A stretch of 64,000 nucleotides of DNA from Warburgia ugandensis (GCA_035236585.1 CP141127.1:72273495-72337494); one strand, 5' to 3'; counted from the stretch's first letter, positions 23,401-36,816 are shown. Numbers and translations: made by a program. The notes: generated by a model from the letters alone, not told the origin.

Positions 23401-24470
23401 AGGCAGACTACAATAATAAAAACAAGCACATCAACCTATGTGAAAGAGAAAACAAGATAATGTACATAGTATGTTACTTGTAGGGAGCATATTTACATAT
23501 CTTCACCATCTCCCACATTGTATATTTGCTTCATGGTGACACATGTCTCCAATAGGTAATTGCAATTGGCACCATGCTTCTAATAGTGTAGCAAATGAAG
23601 TTGGTATAGGCATGTACACTATGACCTATCACTTACCCTCTATTTTTGAAATGTATAGTCTCTTTTATTCCCTTGACTTTCTCTTAATGATATGCTCCAT
23701 TTTTGTTGAGCATCTGTCGTTTCTAATAATAGGTGTACTTGGCTTAGATTGTTCTTCATATTGTTCATTTTTGTCATGTTCCATGTTTTTTGCACAAGTG
23801 AAAACAATACATTCAAAACAAATGCATCACACATATAGAGATCAAGAATCAAGAGGAATAAGATATAGTATATAGCTTTTTAAAAATAGGTAATCGCAAA
23901 TAATCAAAATAATCAATAGAATATTAAAATGTTAACAACAAATTTATTTGCCAGAAAGATTGAAATGTGACAGAAAAGTAAAGTGATGGAATAGTTTGTT
24001 ACAGTAAAAAATTACTATCTCCATGAGAAATATTTGTGGCTATTATCATTGATAAAAGAATTTGAATGGAACATCTGACTGCAGTATTAGAAGTTTCCAC
24101 CAAATAGAAACTTATAGAGAAGCTAACATGGAAAAGAATTGGATCAATTCATGGTTGGAAATACATAGACTGATACTAGCTAGATAGAAAGAAAGGAGAT
24201 CCATTCAAAGACATGATAAAGATTATAACCAAGACTTGAGCCTGGCTTTTGAATAGCTTGTCCATATTAGATTTATATTTTTGGATGGAATCAAAAGAAG
24301 GAGACTTAACAATAGAGTTAATAGTCATTCTTGTATTGTAACCATCACAATGAAGTTACTGTGGGAAAATCCTTCAATATGTGAGGAGAGATTATCAATC
24401 AGTTATCCATAAAGCTGTTATAGTTGAAAATTGCTCTTATGCCTTATAGTGATGACCCTATCAAGCTAGT
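23401..24470 (-). other. CACTA 5' region, unresolved
   Basis: AT-rich sequence upstream of the Transposase_24-like piece. Open frames at 23543-23875 (plus) and 23852-23640 (minus) have no recognised motif. No subterminal repeat array or CACTA end like that at 10025 is present before LTR G begins at 24471. Confidence 0.4.
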
Positions 24471-25685
24471 TGTGTCTTAATAATTATCACAAGTGCATAA
24501 CTTGATTGAAGTATAGAATAGGCAAATAGGTATAGGTTGATCTCACAAAGACTGTTTAATAAATGAATTAGTTAGAATTTAGGTTATCTTACTTTAACCT
24601 AGCGAAGAATTAAAAAAAAGGACAATTTTAAACTAATACTAAAGATAAGGAAAGTAAAGACATAAAGTATGTAAATAAAAGCAAGAAACAAGAAACTAGA
24701 TAAAAAGGAAACAAATAATCTAAGAAGTAATTGTTAAACTAAATAATTAAACTAAGCAACTATCTAAGAAGGAAACAACTAAGCTAATTATGCAACTAGA
24801 AAGTAAACCCTAAATTAGAAAGTAAGCAATCAAAGAAACCAGGGAACCATCTAAATAAACCAAGAAAATAATCTAGAAAACTTCCTAAAACTACAACTTA
24901 AAGTAACTTTGTAAATTTACCACTACTAGAAAAGGAAACTTTCTAAAATTACCACTAAGAAAACTATCTAAAATTACAACTAACTAAGAATTAAGAAAAC
25001 TATCTAAACTATAACTAATTAAGAATTAAGTACACTGTCTAAGCTATAACTAATTACAAATTAAAGTAAAGAATCGAGTACTAAGAAAAGGAAAAGAACT
25101 ATTTTATTAATGGCCAAGTTACAAGAAATTGCTACATAAGCAATGAAAAGAAAGAAAATAAAAGAAACAATAGTCCTTCAAATTCGGACTTGAATTCCAC
25201 TACAGGGCCCACATGTTGTATTACTCAATAAGAGTTTGTACACTTCTCTTCAACCCAAAATACACTAATTATGACCAAGCTTTTCTCATTTTCTTAACAT
25301 GCAATGCCATAAGTTGGCAATCCCATTCAATGATCCTTAGTAATGAAGTATTAATGTACCTAAGAAAAGAGGAGCCTTAACATCTTTTTCCTAAACAATC
25401 ACCATCCAAGAAAGAAAAGATGATTGATAGAAAAGGAAGTAGAAAAAGTTACAATATTTTCCCTAAGCCTGAAACTCTTAAAAGAAAGAGGGCACTTCAA
25501 GGAGTTTAAATAAAGAGGGGATTAAAGGTCATTCATCTTTAAGAAAGTTAAACTATAGAGGAAGCTTCCTTCCTTAAACATGAAATAGAATAAAAGAAAA
25601 CATATTGAAGATAGTGGCCCTTGTTTTAGGACTCAGTAAGTCATATCCATAGAAGATGAAGTGAGAAATAGGTACATGCAAGTGG
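24471..25685 (-). repeat. LTR G: partial Athila/Tat-type LTR
   Basis: On the minus strand this ends GATAATTATTAAGACACA at 24471, after a GAGATCAACCT block and a GCACTTGTGAT stretch, the same layout as the Athila LTR ends at 25686 and 55859. There is no primer site beyond the end, so this is the outer edge of a 3' LTR or a solo LTR. The right side is cut by the Athila-1 LTR. The interior is A-rich, with diverged ~36-bp tandem units (24930-25070) built on aagaaaactatctaaactataactaa. Confidence 0.55.
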
Positions 25686-28139
25686 TGTAGCTTTAGAATT
25701 ACTCACAAGCACACAAATCAATGTAGTATTGTATATGAAAGAGGTCAATCCAAGGAGGAATGTCACAAATTTGTATGTTGGATGGAGCTTATTTAAAGTG
25801 CTTAACTTCAACTAAAGAGAAATGGGTTTTGAATTAAACTAGAAAAGTAAATGACAAAAGAAAGGAAATATGCATGAAATTAGAAACTATAATTAAAAGA
25901 AACTTTCTAAAATTAAATCTATACAATGGAGTTAGAAACTTAACTAACTAAAAATCAATTGATAAAATAAACTAATGTAAAACTAACATGAATGAATCTA
26001 GGAAACATGGACTTAAGTAAACTTATTAAAAAGAAAACCATCCTAAATTAACCCTTTTCTAATCCTAAAACTTTATAAAAGTGGAACTTTCTAAAACACA
26101 AAAAGGAAACTTTCTAAAACTAAACTAAGGTGCAAACCACTAACTAAATTAAGCTAAACTAAGATCAAACAATCAAACAAAACAAGACTTAATGAGGAGT
26201 CACCCAAGTTCCATGTGCATGATCCATGGGATAGTGTGCATGGTTCATGGTTTACAAGATGGCCAAAATTATTAAACTAAAGACTAACTAACATGCAACC
26301 TAATCATGGAACTTAATAATTAACCTAAAAATTCAAATGGTTTCCAAAGGAATCAATTAAATAATATGAATAAGGATCTAAAAATTAAGCATAAAGATTG
26401 AATGGAAAAATTCTAGATTTCAAGAACTTAAGAAACTCAATTCAAACCAAGGATGGAAAGCAATTGAACTAGCACTTTTTATGGAAGATAACACTCAAGA
26501 TCTAAAGTAATTTAATACTAGAAACAAGCTTCATTAATGATCCACAAATATCTTTATTGATTGAATGGGAAAATACATTAGATAAAGTGCGTATGATACA
26601 TACATATAAATCTAAAAATAACACACTTTTCCTAAGCCTAAAACTTGATTTAAATCGAAGTTAAAATGCCCTCCAATGCTCTCAATCTAAACTAAATATA
26701 ATATACAAGTGAAACTCAAAAGAGAATCAAGAGAATAGGTGGTTGGAATGATGGAGCTAGTTAAGGCAAAAGATGCCTAGAACTAGTTCCAATTTCAAGT
26801 AACAAAATGTGGAATTCAAAGATGGAAATCAATGATTCAAGATTTTCCTTCTCTTGGCTATCACTACTAGAGAGCATTTAACTTGGATCTTTGATGAATA
26901 ATCAAGAAAAACTAAGAAGGTTGAAGCAAAGAACTAAGAAAAAATAAGGAGGAATTATGAGTGCGAAACTTAAGCAACAAAACAAACTATGAGAGCAAGA
27001 ATGTAAAGAAAACTACTAACCTGGAATTGTAGCATAAATCAAGAGAAAATACTTAGAAATCTAAAGGAAGAAATCCCAAAGGAAACCAAAGTCCAAAGCT
27101 TCAAAGATCACCAAGCTAGAGTGTAATTTTCAAGGTTTTGATGCAAAACCTCTACTTGAAAAAAACATGGAATTCATGGGACTTTATAGATGGATGGTTT
27201 CAAATTTGATGAGGGCTTAATCAAAGAGAGGAAAATAGATCTAGATCTAGGATTTCAACAAGAAAATTTAGGTGGAGAAACAAGGCAACAAGGTGACATC
27301 ATGGTTAAGTAAGGTGGCTGCCATGTAATTAGAAAGGTGGGGAGGCATCCCCTTCTTAGGAAGTAGGAATTGAAGGTGGTTGGAGTGTGAATTAGATCTA
27401 TGGGTTTCCTATTTAGGAAACCACTTAAGATGCCACCAGGCAAGGGGGAGGCATCACATTCTTAGGAAGGTGGCTCCCTCCTTAATAAAAAATCATGAAA
27501 ACCCTAATTGGGTGAGTGGAAGGGATGCAAAATGGAAAGTGGAATGTGGGATTTCTCTCTTGATTGGTCCACTTATGTATGGACATCTTAACTTTTACAA
27601 ATATCTCTCAAAACCTTTTAATTATACCTTGAAAATCACACTTTTAATATGAGATAATTACTTGAATTGATCCTCCAATTGTGTGACTCCATGTGGCATG
27701 GTTCCCATGTGGCTTGATGGCTCATTCTTGGATGGCTTGAATGGATAATTCCTTTGGCTTCAAATCTTGAATGGCTTGGATTCTTTAGGTTTTCTTGTTA
27801 GATGAGGAAATCTCATGTATGGCTCCAATTCTCATGCAAAGGTGATGAAAATGTATGGATTTTTGCATGGACCATTTTAATCACCTTTGATGCTTCCCAT
27901 TTCCTTCTTGCTTGTCTTAAAGATGATCTTAACCCTTAATTAAATTCTAAAAAAATTATAATAATTCACATATTAACTTTGGAGTAGCTTTTAAACCTCT
28001 CAAAATATCACACTTTTTAATTATTATGTCAGAAATGCATATGTTGCAAAGTTTCAAAAAAACCTTAGAATTATGCCTATCTTTTATAACATATGGGCTA
28101 CTAATTGAGTACTTTTTATATAAAATTGAACACTTATCA
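25686..28139 (-). repeat. 3' LTR of Athila-1
   Basis: Begins TGATAAGTGTTCAA at 28139 and ends AAAGCTACA at 25686 on the minus strand, 2.45 kb. The first ~200 bp match 33974-34185 and the last part matches 54103-55859 in opposite orientation, which fixes the ends. The frames inside (27255-27652, 28210-27956) are LTR sequence. A repeated ggaaactttctaaaa motif occurs near 26060-26130. Confidence 0.82.
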
Positions 28140-28155
28140 CATGCCCCAAACCAGC
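28140..28155 (-). other. Polypurine tract of Athila-1
   Basis: GGTTTGGGGCATG on the minus strand, directly before the LTR start TGATAAG. Confidence 0.6.
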
Positions 28156-30090
28156 ATTTGTCTAGTTTAGTGCAAAACATGTGAAAAATCATGAAAAAAA
28201 TGGTTTTCATTTCCGTAAGTACTCATGATTGCATTTGGCATATGCAACAAGCCCTTAAACCCCTAGATTACCCTCAGTGGATGAGTTAAGCTTCGTAAGG
28301 GTTTGTAGCGAATATACTCATAGAATTCCATAAGACTAGGCGCTTTATTTTATCTCAGAGAATTCTCATCCATTAGCACTCTATGTAATTTAATAACTTA
28401 ATAAAGATGAATGAAAAATTCTACAAGTTAGCCATATAGCAAAGCCATCTTATTCCAAATTCATCTTGGAGTGCATGTGTATGTATACAGGCTACATAAA
28501 TCTGGACTTCTAAATAGATATGCTTATACTCTATTTGAAAGATGTCTTGACCTCAAATTCTTATTGATATACACTCAGAAATAAAGCTCTCAGAGAAAGG
28601 GGTCAAAAAAATTTCTCTCTTTATGTGATTAACTCCAACAAGATTGATGGTTTGCATAATTTAATAAGTACTAATAAGATAATGATATGATCCCTTAGAA
28701 TGGATGCCATTTCCAAGACTAGAAAAAATAGTTCACCTTTATTCCTTAAAATTTATATCCTCATTAAGGCTATTTTTCACATTAAGATCAATAGGTCTTT
28801 AGAGAGGATGAAATGTAGGCTTAGGATAGGTTCTGAAAGAAAGGGCATAAGGATCCAAAATTTAGAATTTGAGTAGAGGTTTTTAGTTGATGCAGAATAA
28901 TTTTTCTACTTTGACTATATTGAAGTTAATATCTCTTTTATATTTTCCTTTCCCTTTTCTTCATGACTTTTTCTTTTCTTTTTTTGATAATACTCTTTTT
29001 CTTTTTATTTTTGACAAGGAATATTTTTCTTTGTAGACACTTTTGATATTTTTCACTTCTTTAACTTTTGTCCTTTTTCCAATCTTTTGCTAACATCCCT
29101 ACTCATTTTTGAAAGGTAGGTAATGGATAATCTTAACTGGGTTTTTAGGTTAAGGTAAATGGGGTTTTGAAAAGAAAAGGCTTATTAAGTGGCTCAAAGG
29201 GTCTAATTAGTGGTATAAATTACTGGGTAGGCTTTATATCTCTGGGCACAAACAAGGATGGCCTATATCATTTCCTAAGTTTATTAAAACCTATCTAATT
29301 CAATATATATTCAAGAAAGAAGGTTAATGCTCTTTCTACTTCTTAGCAATTGACCCAAAAAAAGATACAAGGATCTTTCTAAATTATATACACTAAAGAA
29401 AATAGACATTTAAATATAACCCTCAGAAAGATGATAGTCTCTAATACTCACTAGGTATATAAGCCTCCACTAATTTTCCTCAGGGTCTTTATGTCATAAC
29501 CATCTATTAGTTTAAACTTATGTACTATGTGTAAGTGTGTTCTAAGATTTAACTTTATAAAGTACTTCAAGACATGAATAAAATGTAGAATTAACGATAT
29601 GCATTTCTATTAAGAAGTTAAAGTAGGAGAATATTAAACTTTTGAAAATCCAATTCTCATCACAATAATTTTTTTTTTTTTGAAAAAATAATTTTTTTAA
29701 AGAAAAAATTGAATCTCAAGCCTATCCACCTGCCCCAACTTGAACTAAACATTTTCCTCAATGTTTTAAAATATAGGACCTTAAATGATAAATGAGTGAT
29801 GTAGAACAATGAGACTTTAAAAACCTTGGGTTGCCTCCTAGTGAGCAATAACTTTAATGTCTTCAACCAGACGTACTATGCAATGATAATGATGAATGTA
29901 GCTCATATAATGTGTGCATGTATTATGGGACATGCTAAGGTGGGTCATGATATATTGGTTTCTTAAGTAATGTTTCTTTCACTTCAAGGTTTACCAAACC
30001 TTTGCCCATTCACTTTGAATATCTCTCCATCTTTTTCTATCTTGAAGGCTCCATGAGGATATAGGTACATACTATGTAGGGTTTAGTCCA
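28156..30090 (-). other. Athila-1 spacer between integrase and 3' LTR
   Basis: About 1.9 kb with no open frame that looks like the env-like ORF some Athila elements carry here. It aligns in opposite orientation with 62106-63140 of Athila-2 (for example the ggcaaccca..gttttta and cattgagga.aatgtt blocks). It contains a poly-T/poly-A run at 29670-29700. Confidence 0.6.
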
Positions 30091-31093
30091 TCAAGATTTA
30101 TGTTTTCCTAGAAATAGATTGAATCTAGACTTATACAAAAGGATTTTTTGTTTGGGGGTAGAGGACTTTCTTAAGATATGTCTATCATGATTGCTTTTCA
30201 TGTGGTCTTTATATAGCTTTGCATACTCATACACATCATTCCTTAATTCATCCAACTCATTGAGTTGGAGATTTCTGTGGGATCTAGCAATATCTAGGTC
30301 AAAATTGAACTTTCTGATAGCCCAATATATTTTATGTTCAAGTTCTACTAGGAGGTGACAAGCCTTTCCATAAACTGGGTAGTAAGGTGACATGCCTATA
30401 AGGGTTTTAAATGTAGTGCGATGTGACCATAAAATGTCACTATGCCTCAAAGACCAGTCTTTCTTATTTGGATTGAGTGTCTTTTCTAAAATTTGCTCTA
30501 GTACCCTATTAGATACCTCTACATGTCCACTGATCTGAGCATGATAAGGGGTAGCTATTCTATGAGTCACACCATATTTCTTCATTAGATTCTCAAACAC
30601 CCTATTGCAAAAGTGTTTACCCCCATCACTGATTATGGTACTAGGTGTACTAAAATGTGCAAATAGATTTTCTTTCAAAAACTTGACCACCACCTTGTGA
30701 TCATTGATCTTACATGGTATGATATCCACCCAGTTTTTGCACATAATCAACCCCCAAAAGGATGTACAAATAACCAAAAGAGTTAGGAAAAGGTGCCATA
30801 AAATCAATGCCTCAAACATCAAAAGGCTCAATTGTAAAAATGGGGTTCAGGGGCATCATATTTCTTTTTCCTATGCTCCTTAAATGTTGACATCTAGCAC
30901 AATGATATGTAGTAAGCATGTGAGCCCCTAAAAATAGTGGACCAGTAAAAATCACATTGCAAAATCTTTGTAGTTGTCTTTCTAAAACTAAAATAGACCC
31001 CCATGCATGGTCATGGTAGACGGAAATGATCTTATGATGTTCACTATTTGTTATACATCTGCTAATGACTTGATTAGGACAACTCTTGAGCAA
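30091..31093 (-). pseudogene. Athila-1 integrase
   Basis: Two overlapping frames cover the integrase. Near 30800 the segment [14 protein letters not shown] keeps the first catalytic Asp but has a TGA where Trp is expected. The second Asp is in SDGGKHF. The third catalytic residue is Glu in HVEVSNR. All three acidic residues of the DDE triad are therefore still coded. The C-terminal part ([43 protein letters not shown]) is well kept. A frameshift near 30815 and the stop make it inactive. Confidence 0.82.
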
Positions 31094-32713
31094 TTATAAA
31101 TCATCCCATATAAAGTGTTTGACCTTAGCGATAAATATTTTCCTGTTTTGTTCAGACCAATGATTTGGCATTTAACATATAACAAGATAATTGACTATAT
31201 CTATATACCAAGGCAACTAAGAAATATACAAGAGCTATTCATCTGGAAAGGTTTCTATTATAGGCATATTTTCACTAGTAGACTCCACAACTAGCATAGA
31301 CAAGAGGTCAGCTATAACTGTTTTTGGAACCTTTCGTCCTAAATTTTTACATCAAATTCTTGTAGTAATAGTATCCATCAGATCGTCATAGGTTTAGTAC
31401 CTTTCTTAAAAAGAAGATATTTCAATGCTACATGATCCGAGTATATGATGACCTTAGATCTTAGCAAGTAAGATTTAAATTTATGCAATGTAAATACAAC
31501 TGCCAACAACTTTTTTTTTTTCTGTAGTGGAATAATTGAATTGGGCATTGTTGACTATCTTTTTAGCATAATATATCACATGGGAAATTTATCAATACGC
31601 TACCCCTACACAGTCCCGATTGCATAGTTTGAAGCGACACACATTATCTCAAAAAGTGTAATTTAATCTTGCAGTTGACTAATAGGCGTGGAAGTTAATT
31701 CAGCCTTTAAGCACTCAAATGCTTTCTTGTAATCATCATCAAAGCCAAAAGTTTCCTCCATGAGTAAATTACATAAGGGCTTAGCAATTTTACTAAGTCC
31801 TTGATGAATCATCTATTGAATCCAGCATAGCTTAAAAATGAGTAGATTTCTTTCACCATTCCTAGTGGAGGAAGGATAGAGATTAAATCCACTTTGGATT
31901 TGTCTACTTCTATGCCATTGTGTGATATGAAGTGGCCTAAAATAATGTCATTTTGAACCATAAAATGACATTTTTTTCTAGTTCAACACTAAATTCTTTT
32001 CTTGACACCTAGCAAGGACAAGTCTTAAATGGTGTAGGCATTCATCAAAGGAAGAACCAAACACTGAAAAATCATTCATAAACACTTTTAAAAGCCTCTC
32101 TAGAAATCTGAGCATATACTCAACATACACCTTTGAAAAGTAACTCGGGTGCTATAAAGTCCAAAAGGCATATGCCAGTAAGCGAAGGTCCCCAAAGGGC
32201 AGGTGAAAGTAGTCTTCTCCTACTCCTTAGGTGCTATAGGAATTTGATAGCTGGAGTAACCATCAAGAAAGTAATAATAACTATGCTTGACTAACCTTTC
32301 TAGCATTTTGTCTATAAATGGACGAGGACAGCGGTCTTTCCTCATGACTGAGTTTAGTTTTCAATAATCTATACAAACTCTCCACCCTGTGATCATGTGA
32401 GTGGGAATTAGCTCATTAACCTCATTTTCGATTATTGTGAGTCTTGACTTCTTGGGACAACCTAAATTGGGCTAACCCAAGTATTGTTAAATATGGGGCA
32501 GAAGACACCAACATCTCATAGTTTAGGTACTTCATCTCTCGCTAACTCCTTCCTGTTTGGGTTTAATCTCCTTTGTGTCTCCCAAGATGGTTTGGAATTT
32601 TCCTCTAAGTGAATCTTGTGCATGCACAAAGTAGGACTAATTCCTTTGATGTCCGCTATGGTCTACCCTAAAGTTGTCATATGTTCTCAGAGAACATCAA
32701 GAAGCTTACCTTC
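31094..32713 (-). pseudogene. Athila-1 reverse transcriptase and RNase H
   Basis: No long frame is open, but translation in shifting frames shows DKMLERLVKHSYYYFLDGY (near 32310), EKTTFTCPLGTFAY, MPFGL, and the active site as VFMNDFSVFGSSFDEC (near 32075). The family motif is FMDD, so the first Asp of the pair is replaced by Asn (GAT to AAT). RNase H sequence lies at about 31390-31760. Stops occur throughout. Confidence 0.75.
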
Positions 32714-33960
32714 CTATTTCTGATATAGGTATGAGGCTATGATTATAGGTAGGGATTCATCAGGTCTTAAGTAAGAGTATTTTAAATTTTTAGATAAAGG
32801 CTTAAGGACCAAGATGGATGGTTTTTCCACTAAAGGCACTGGAATAGAATCTAATGTAGGGAGTAGTTCCACATGAGGGCCCCATTTAGAGGTATCCATT
32901 ATGAGTGAAGAATCTAAAAGATTACTAACCTCCTCAATGGACTTGTCTATTACAAAATCATAGTTGAAATGTGCTAAACATGCCTCTAATGGACTTAAGA
33001 TCGAAAATGGTGGATCATGCATTAGACCTTCAATCAAATTGACTATAGATGAATCATCCAGGTCTAAATGTTGATGGTTTGCATTAAAAACATTGAGCTT
33101 GAATTTTATATTGTTGAAAGATAATTTCATCACACCATTTCTTCAATTGATGATGTCATTTGGCCAAAATGAATGTCTAAGAATTACCGAGATCTCATTA
33201 CTTAGGGCTAGTACTACCTAGGTACCTAGGACAATAAAATCCATAGGGATGTATAACTAGTCCACTTGTATTAAAATATCCTCAAATGTACCACATAGAA
33301 TCTTCATTAATCTATTTACTAATTACAAAGTGGTATTGGTTGGCTTAAAGTCATCGAGCCATAGTTTCTCATAGATGAAAAATGGCAATAGGTTAACACT
33401 GACCCTTAAATCAAGTAGTGCCCTATCAATGACATGGTTTTCAATAACACAAGAAAATGGTAGGACAACCTAGATCTCTAAACTTAGGATGAGTCTGGTG
33501 TTGGATCAAAGAGTTCACCTACTCGATGAGGAAGGCTTTCTTAGCTTTCACTTTTGTGTGCAGAGCTCTTTAAGAAATTTGGCATAGGTAGGAATGTCTT
33601 TAATAGCATTGAGTATTGGAATATTGATTTGAACATGCTTAATCACATCCATTATCTCATTGAAATTGGTTGCTTTCTTAGCCCTATTCAACAACTGACA
33701 GAATGGGGCTTTAGCCACATAAGGAGCCTCCACTATATGCTTAGAAGGAGTTGGAGATTTCTGCCTTTTCTCTTTCTCTTATGTTTTAGCTAGTTTATTC
33801 TCCTATATGCTTTCCTTAGTCTTTTCTTCTATGTGCTTACTTTATTATCAACCTAATGGCTGCTCTTAAGGATAGTTATAGACTTTGCTTGTTCATGGGG
33901 TCTTTGGGAACTAGATCCTATTTCTAACTAGCCCTTAGGGTTTGGTAGTGATGAAATGTA
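32714..33960 (-). pseudogene. Athila-1 protease region and gag end
   Basis: The segment 33733-33548 has NEIMDVIKHVQINIP and YAKFLKELC, the standard pre-protease block of Athila polyproteins. Near 33400 the protease core reads ALLDLR.SVN, where DLG is expected (Gly to Arg fits one G-to-A change). The segment 33133-32714 has EACLAHFNYDF and LKYSYLRPDESLPIIIAS, the protease-to-RT linker. The sequence past 33900 (..CCTTAGGG..) aligns with 58480-58510 of Athila-2 and stops at 33973. Confidence 0.75.
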
Positions 33961-33973
33961 GTCCTTATTTTAT

Positions 33974-34191
33974 TGTTAAGTATTCAATTTTGTATAAAAA
34001 GTACCCAATTTAGTATCCCATGTGTTATAAAATATAGTGTTATTTTTAGGGCTTTTTTGAAATTTTGTAACACATGCATTTTTTACTTAATAATCTATAA
34101 GTTTGATATTTTGGAGATTCAGTAGCTAATCCAGAGTATGTGAATGATCATAATATGTTAGGATTTAATTAGGGGTTTTCTTCTTTTGTAA
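33974..34191 (+). repeat. Athila-2 5' LTR, first part
   Basis: Starts TGTTAAGTATTCAA and follows the first ~210 bp of the Athila-1 LTR (28139 downward) in opposite orientation, with shared blocks ataaaaagtac.caatt, cccat.tgttataaaa and gatattttg. It ends at the insertion site of D; the last five bases, tgtaa, would be one copy of the target repeat of D. Confidence 0.78.
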
Positions 34192-36801
34192 TGTGACACC
34201 TAGGGTTTTCTAGACCTTTTTCCAATACATAATAATAATAATAATAATAGTAATTTTCTTTATAAAATAGGTGGGATCCCTAAAAATAAAAACTTGCAAT
34301 TAACATACATAATGCATCGTTCAAAAGAAATCCCCGAGGGTCATCCAATATCCAAAACCATGATAATAAACAGAAATCAAATCATCGATACACTGAGCAT
34401 GCTCAAATTAAAACCACGATAAATCATACACAGTCGTAAAAAGACAATAATAAGAATAATATGTCTAAAATCACCCAAGGTCTATCCATGATCCCACGTC
34501 ATGCACACATCAGCAAGTAAAGGTACACTATACAAGTAGTGTGGGTCCAATCTATTTAAAATGTCAACATTCATATACAGCCCAACAATTCTAAACAAGT
34601 GTCCAAGAGATGCGCATTAATCAGCTTCTGAATACAAAATGTAGATGGTCTTCAAGGTCTTTGCTCAATCAACGCTGCTCCACCTACTTACCCTTAGTGC
34701 TATCACCCACCAAATCTGAGGCATTGTAAAACAAAGCAATGCCTCAACAAGTTATTCTTGTGTAGGTGATCACATTCAATAACAAATGCAATAAAATCAT
34801 ATGGATTAGAGTATCCCATAAGATAAAACATGTACAAGGAACGTCAAATCAATAGACGTTTAGAACATTAAGACATGAAAATCTTAAGTCTGAGCAAATC
34901 AATATCAAATCTCTTCATCATGGCATGCAAAGCATTATCAAAACATGGATAAGCATCCATGAAAAGTAATAAGAATTCGTTTCCACATCGAAATATAATG
35001 CATGTCATGATAAACAGTGCATCGTACAAAAACGAGCCCTAAGAGTGTTCCACGACACTCAATCACCAATAATGAGTACTCATAATAAATCCATGGGTCC
35101 CTCCCATGCAGCTTGCATCAGTCCTCGGAGTCACTCACGTCCCAGGCCTGGCTTACCTCAGTTCACCCCACATATAAATACCACATGAGCATACAGAATA
35201 AGTGTATGGGCTACTACTATAGTGGCAACACACAAGGATCTCAACCACTATCGCTCCTCATTGACACCATAACAAGAGACTTTCTTCGTCCCCATGTAGG
35301 GGAACAGACCTGTAGGGGGAACTACCCATGATACCTCCACCTATATACCTGGCCCTTTCAAGAGTGGTGTCTAATCATCATCATCACAAAGTCAGAGGGT
35401 GGGTGGCCAACCCTACTACCCTCCTAACATAGTACTCATCGGGTCGAAGCACCCATCATAAATCCACAAACACTAAATCAAGAATTGAAATCCATGCATA
35501 ATCATTCTTGATAAAACCAAATCGAGAGAGAAATTCAATATATCAACACCATGCATTGAAAATCAGTGTATACATTCTCAAATAATCCAAATCAATGCCA
35601 CATAAAATGTACTAGATTTAGGTTTTTCTTACATTTAGACAAACATTCATGGTCTTTGATCATCAATCTATGTCATGATCTACTTAATTTATGTCCCTTA
35701 ATCAATGAAAGGTCAGTCCCTACCATCTCGTGGAGTTTGGAGACGATCCGACCGTTGGATTGGTCCATAACACTTATAATTGACATATGATTATCAATTC
35801 TGGTCATATTCATCATGATCCTTCTAATGTTAGTGTTTCATAACCCATATGTGGTGTCTGATCATTGATCAGATATCAGAAAGCCACTATTCACACAGTG
35901 ACAGATCAGAAGGTCCAGATTGTTCGATCTATTTTCTAGCCCATATCACAAATTCTATCGAATCTAACCTATACCAGGTATAGATCTATCCCTTACTAAG
36001 CATAGATTAACAATTCAATGGTCAGATTATCCCTAAAACCTAGATCTCAGATAAAATTGTACGGATTTAGTAAAATATAAGAAATCAAGAATATGGCTTC
36101 ATATATCTTACCTTCAGAGCATGCTTCCATGCTTCTTGCACCCTTGGATGGTTTGGATCAATGCTGATTTCAGATGAAATCCTCTAATTCACATTATGCA
36201 CACTGTTCCCCTTCATCGACAGTCAAGATGATCTCAGATCTCCCAATAGCCTTAGGGCTTTTATTCTTTTGGGCAAGCCATTCAAGATGACCGGCTTGGA
36301 TCAACGATTTGGGCTATTGTCGTCTCAGGCAACTACCTGCAAAATTTGCCATTTGTATTCCGCAAGCATGCTATTTTCCCTTCCATCCAGTGTTGTTTCT
36401 CGTTCAATCATGATGAAACCAAAGGGGTTCTTTTCCCCTCTCTGTGCATAGTGAAATTGATGGCTCAATCAAACAGTCCCCTTTGCCAGCAACCCATTTT
36501 TTCTGACTTCTTGAAAACCCTGCAACACCCATTTTGTTCTTCTTCTCCGGCATGGTTGCATTTCTTAAGCACCATGACTTCTTCACCTTCTCTCCCTTTC
36601 TGTCTTCTCTCCTCTCCTTCTTCTTCCTCCCCCTCTCCTCTTTTCTCTTTTTTTCTCTCCCCATCTGTTTTTTCCATAGTGCTATTGGGTTTGGGAATAG
36701 ATCGTAGATTTGTTCCTTTACAGGTTTAAGTGGGAGGGGTGCCATTGTCAAAATGGCCCCCTATTGTTTCTATTTTTTTTTTTTTAATGTGGGATGTTAC
36801 A
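34192..36801 (-). repeat. 3' LTR of D
   Basis: On the minus strand it starts TGTAACATCCC (36801) and ends CTAGGTGTCACA (34192). It contains an (AAT)n run (34226-34250), the hairpin, the GGCCACCC-type block (35395-35440) and a strongly pyrimidine-rich plus strand (36585-36665). Relative to the right LTR it lacks about 375 bp (52615-52990 there). The frames at 36346-36751 are low-complexity LTR sequence. Confidence 0.85.
34717..34746 (-). other. Hairpin in the 3' LTR of D
   Basis: Arms tgaggcattg (34717-34726) and caatgcctca (34737-34746) pair perfectly around a 10-base loop. The hairpin lies about 525 bp from the LTR end. Confidence 0.78.
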
Positions 36802-36816
36802 TTCTTCCCTCATAAG
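36802..36816 (-). other. Polypurine tract of D
   Basis: ATGAGGGAAGAA on the minus strand directly precedes the LTR start TGTAACATCCC. Confidence 0.7.

Larger units (their letters stand above)
10025..24470 (-). mobile_element. CACTA (En/Spm-like) DNA transposon, split by three solo LTRs
   Basis: The left terminus starts CACTATTACATC at 10025, preceded by ttt (candidate 3-bp target duplication), with dense AAGATGGTTT-type subterminal repeats behind it. Minus-strand coding pieces resemble the large second protein of plant CACTA elements: a Transposase_24-like piece (23400-23180), a GNEDEHLSQVRAYGYG-type piece (20670-20274), a continuation (17227-17163), a DUF8039-like piece (12480-12283) and a C-terminal piece (12052-11930). 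Solo LTRs A, B and C interrupt these. I see no TNP2-type transposase. The right terminus is not visible before LTR G at 24471; it may lie beyond the nested insertions. Confidence 0.7.
25686..33973 (-). mobile_element. Athila-1: Ty3-gypsy (Athila lineage), 5' part not in this block
   Basis: Minus-strand order from right: gag end/protease, RT, RNase H, integrase, a ~1.9 kb spacer without an env-like frame, purine tract, 3' LTR. The integrase C-terminal block [11 protein letters not shown] and [20 protein letters not shown] is diagnostic for Athila elements. Athila-2 cuts the element at 33973, so its gag and 5' LTR should reappear beyond the right edge of the window. Its left end lies inside LTR G. 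Confidence 0.85.

Noticed and set aside
23543..23875. 110-codon plus-strand open frame as a membrane protein gene
   Set aside because: It is hydrophobic because of T-rich sequence, runs opposite to the transposon gene, and has no recognised family features.
24920..24940. cactactagaaaagg as the other CACTA terminus
   Set aside because: It lies in an A-rich stretch of LTR G full of ccacta and gaaaact words, has no subterminal array beside it and no matching 3-bp repeat.
28140..30090. Env-like gene in the Athila elements
   Set aside because: No open frame of suitable length, signal peptide or membrane segment was seen here or at 62106-63140.
36346..36751. Ser/Pro/Phe-rich and Lys/Glu-rich open frames on both strands
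   Set aside because: They reflect a pyrimidine-rich stretch inside the 3' LTR of D; composition alone keeps the frames open, and the 5' LTR copy is not open in the same way.
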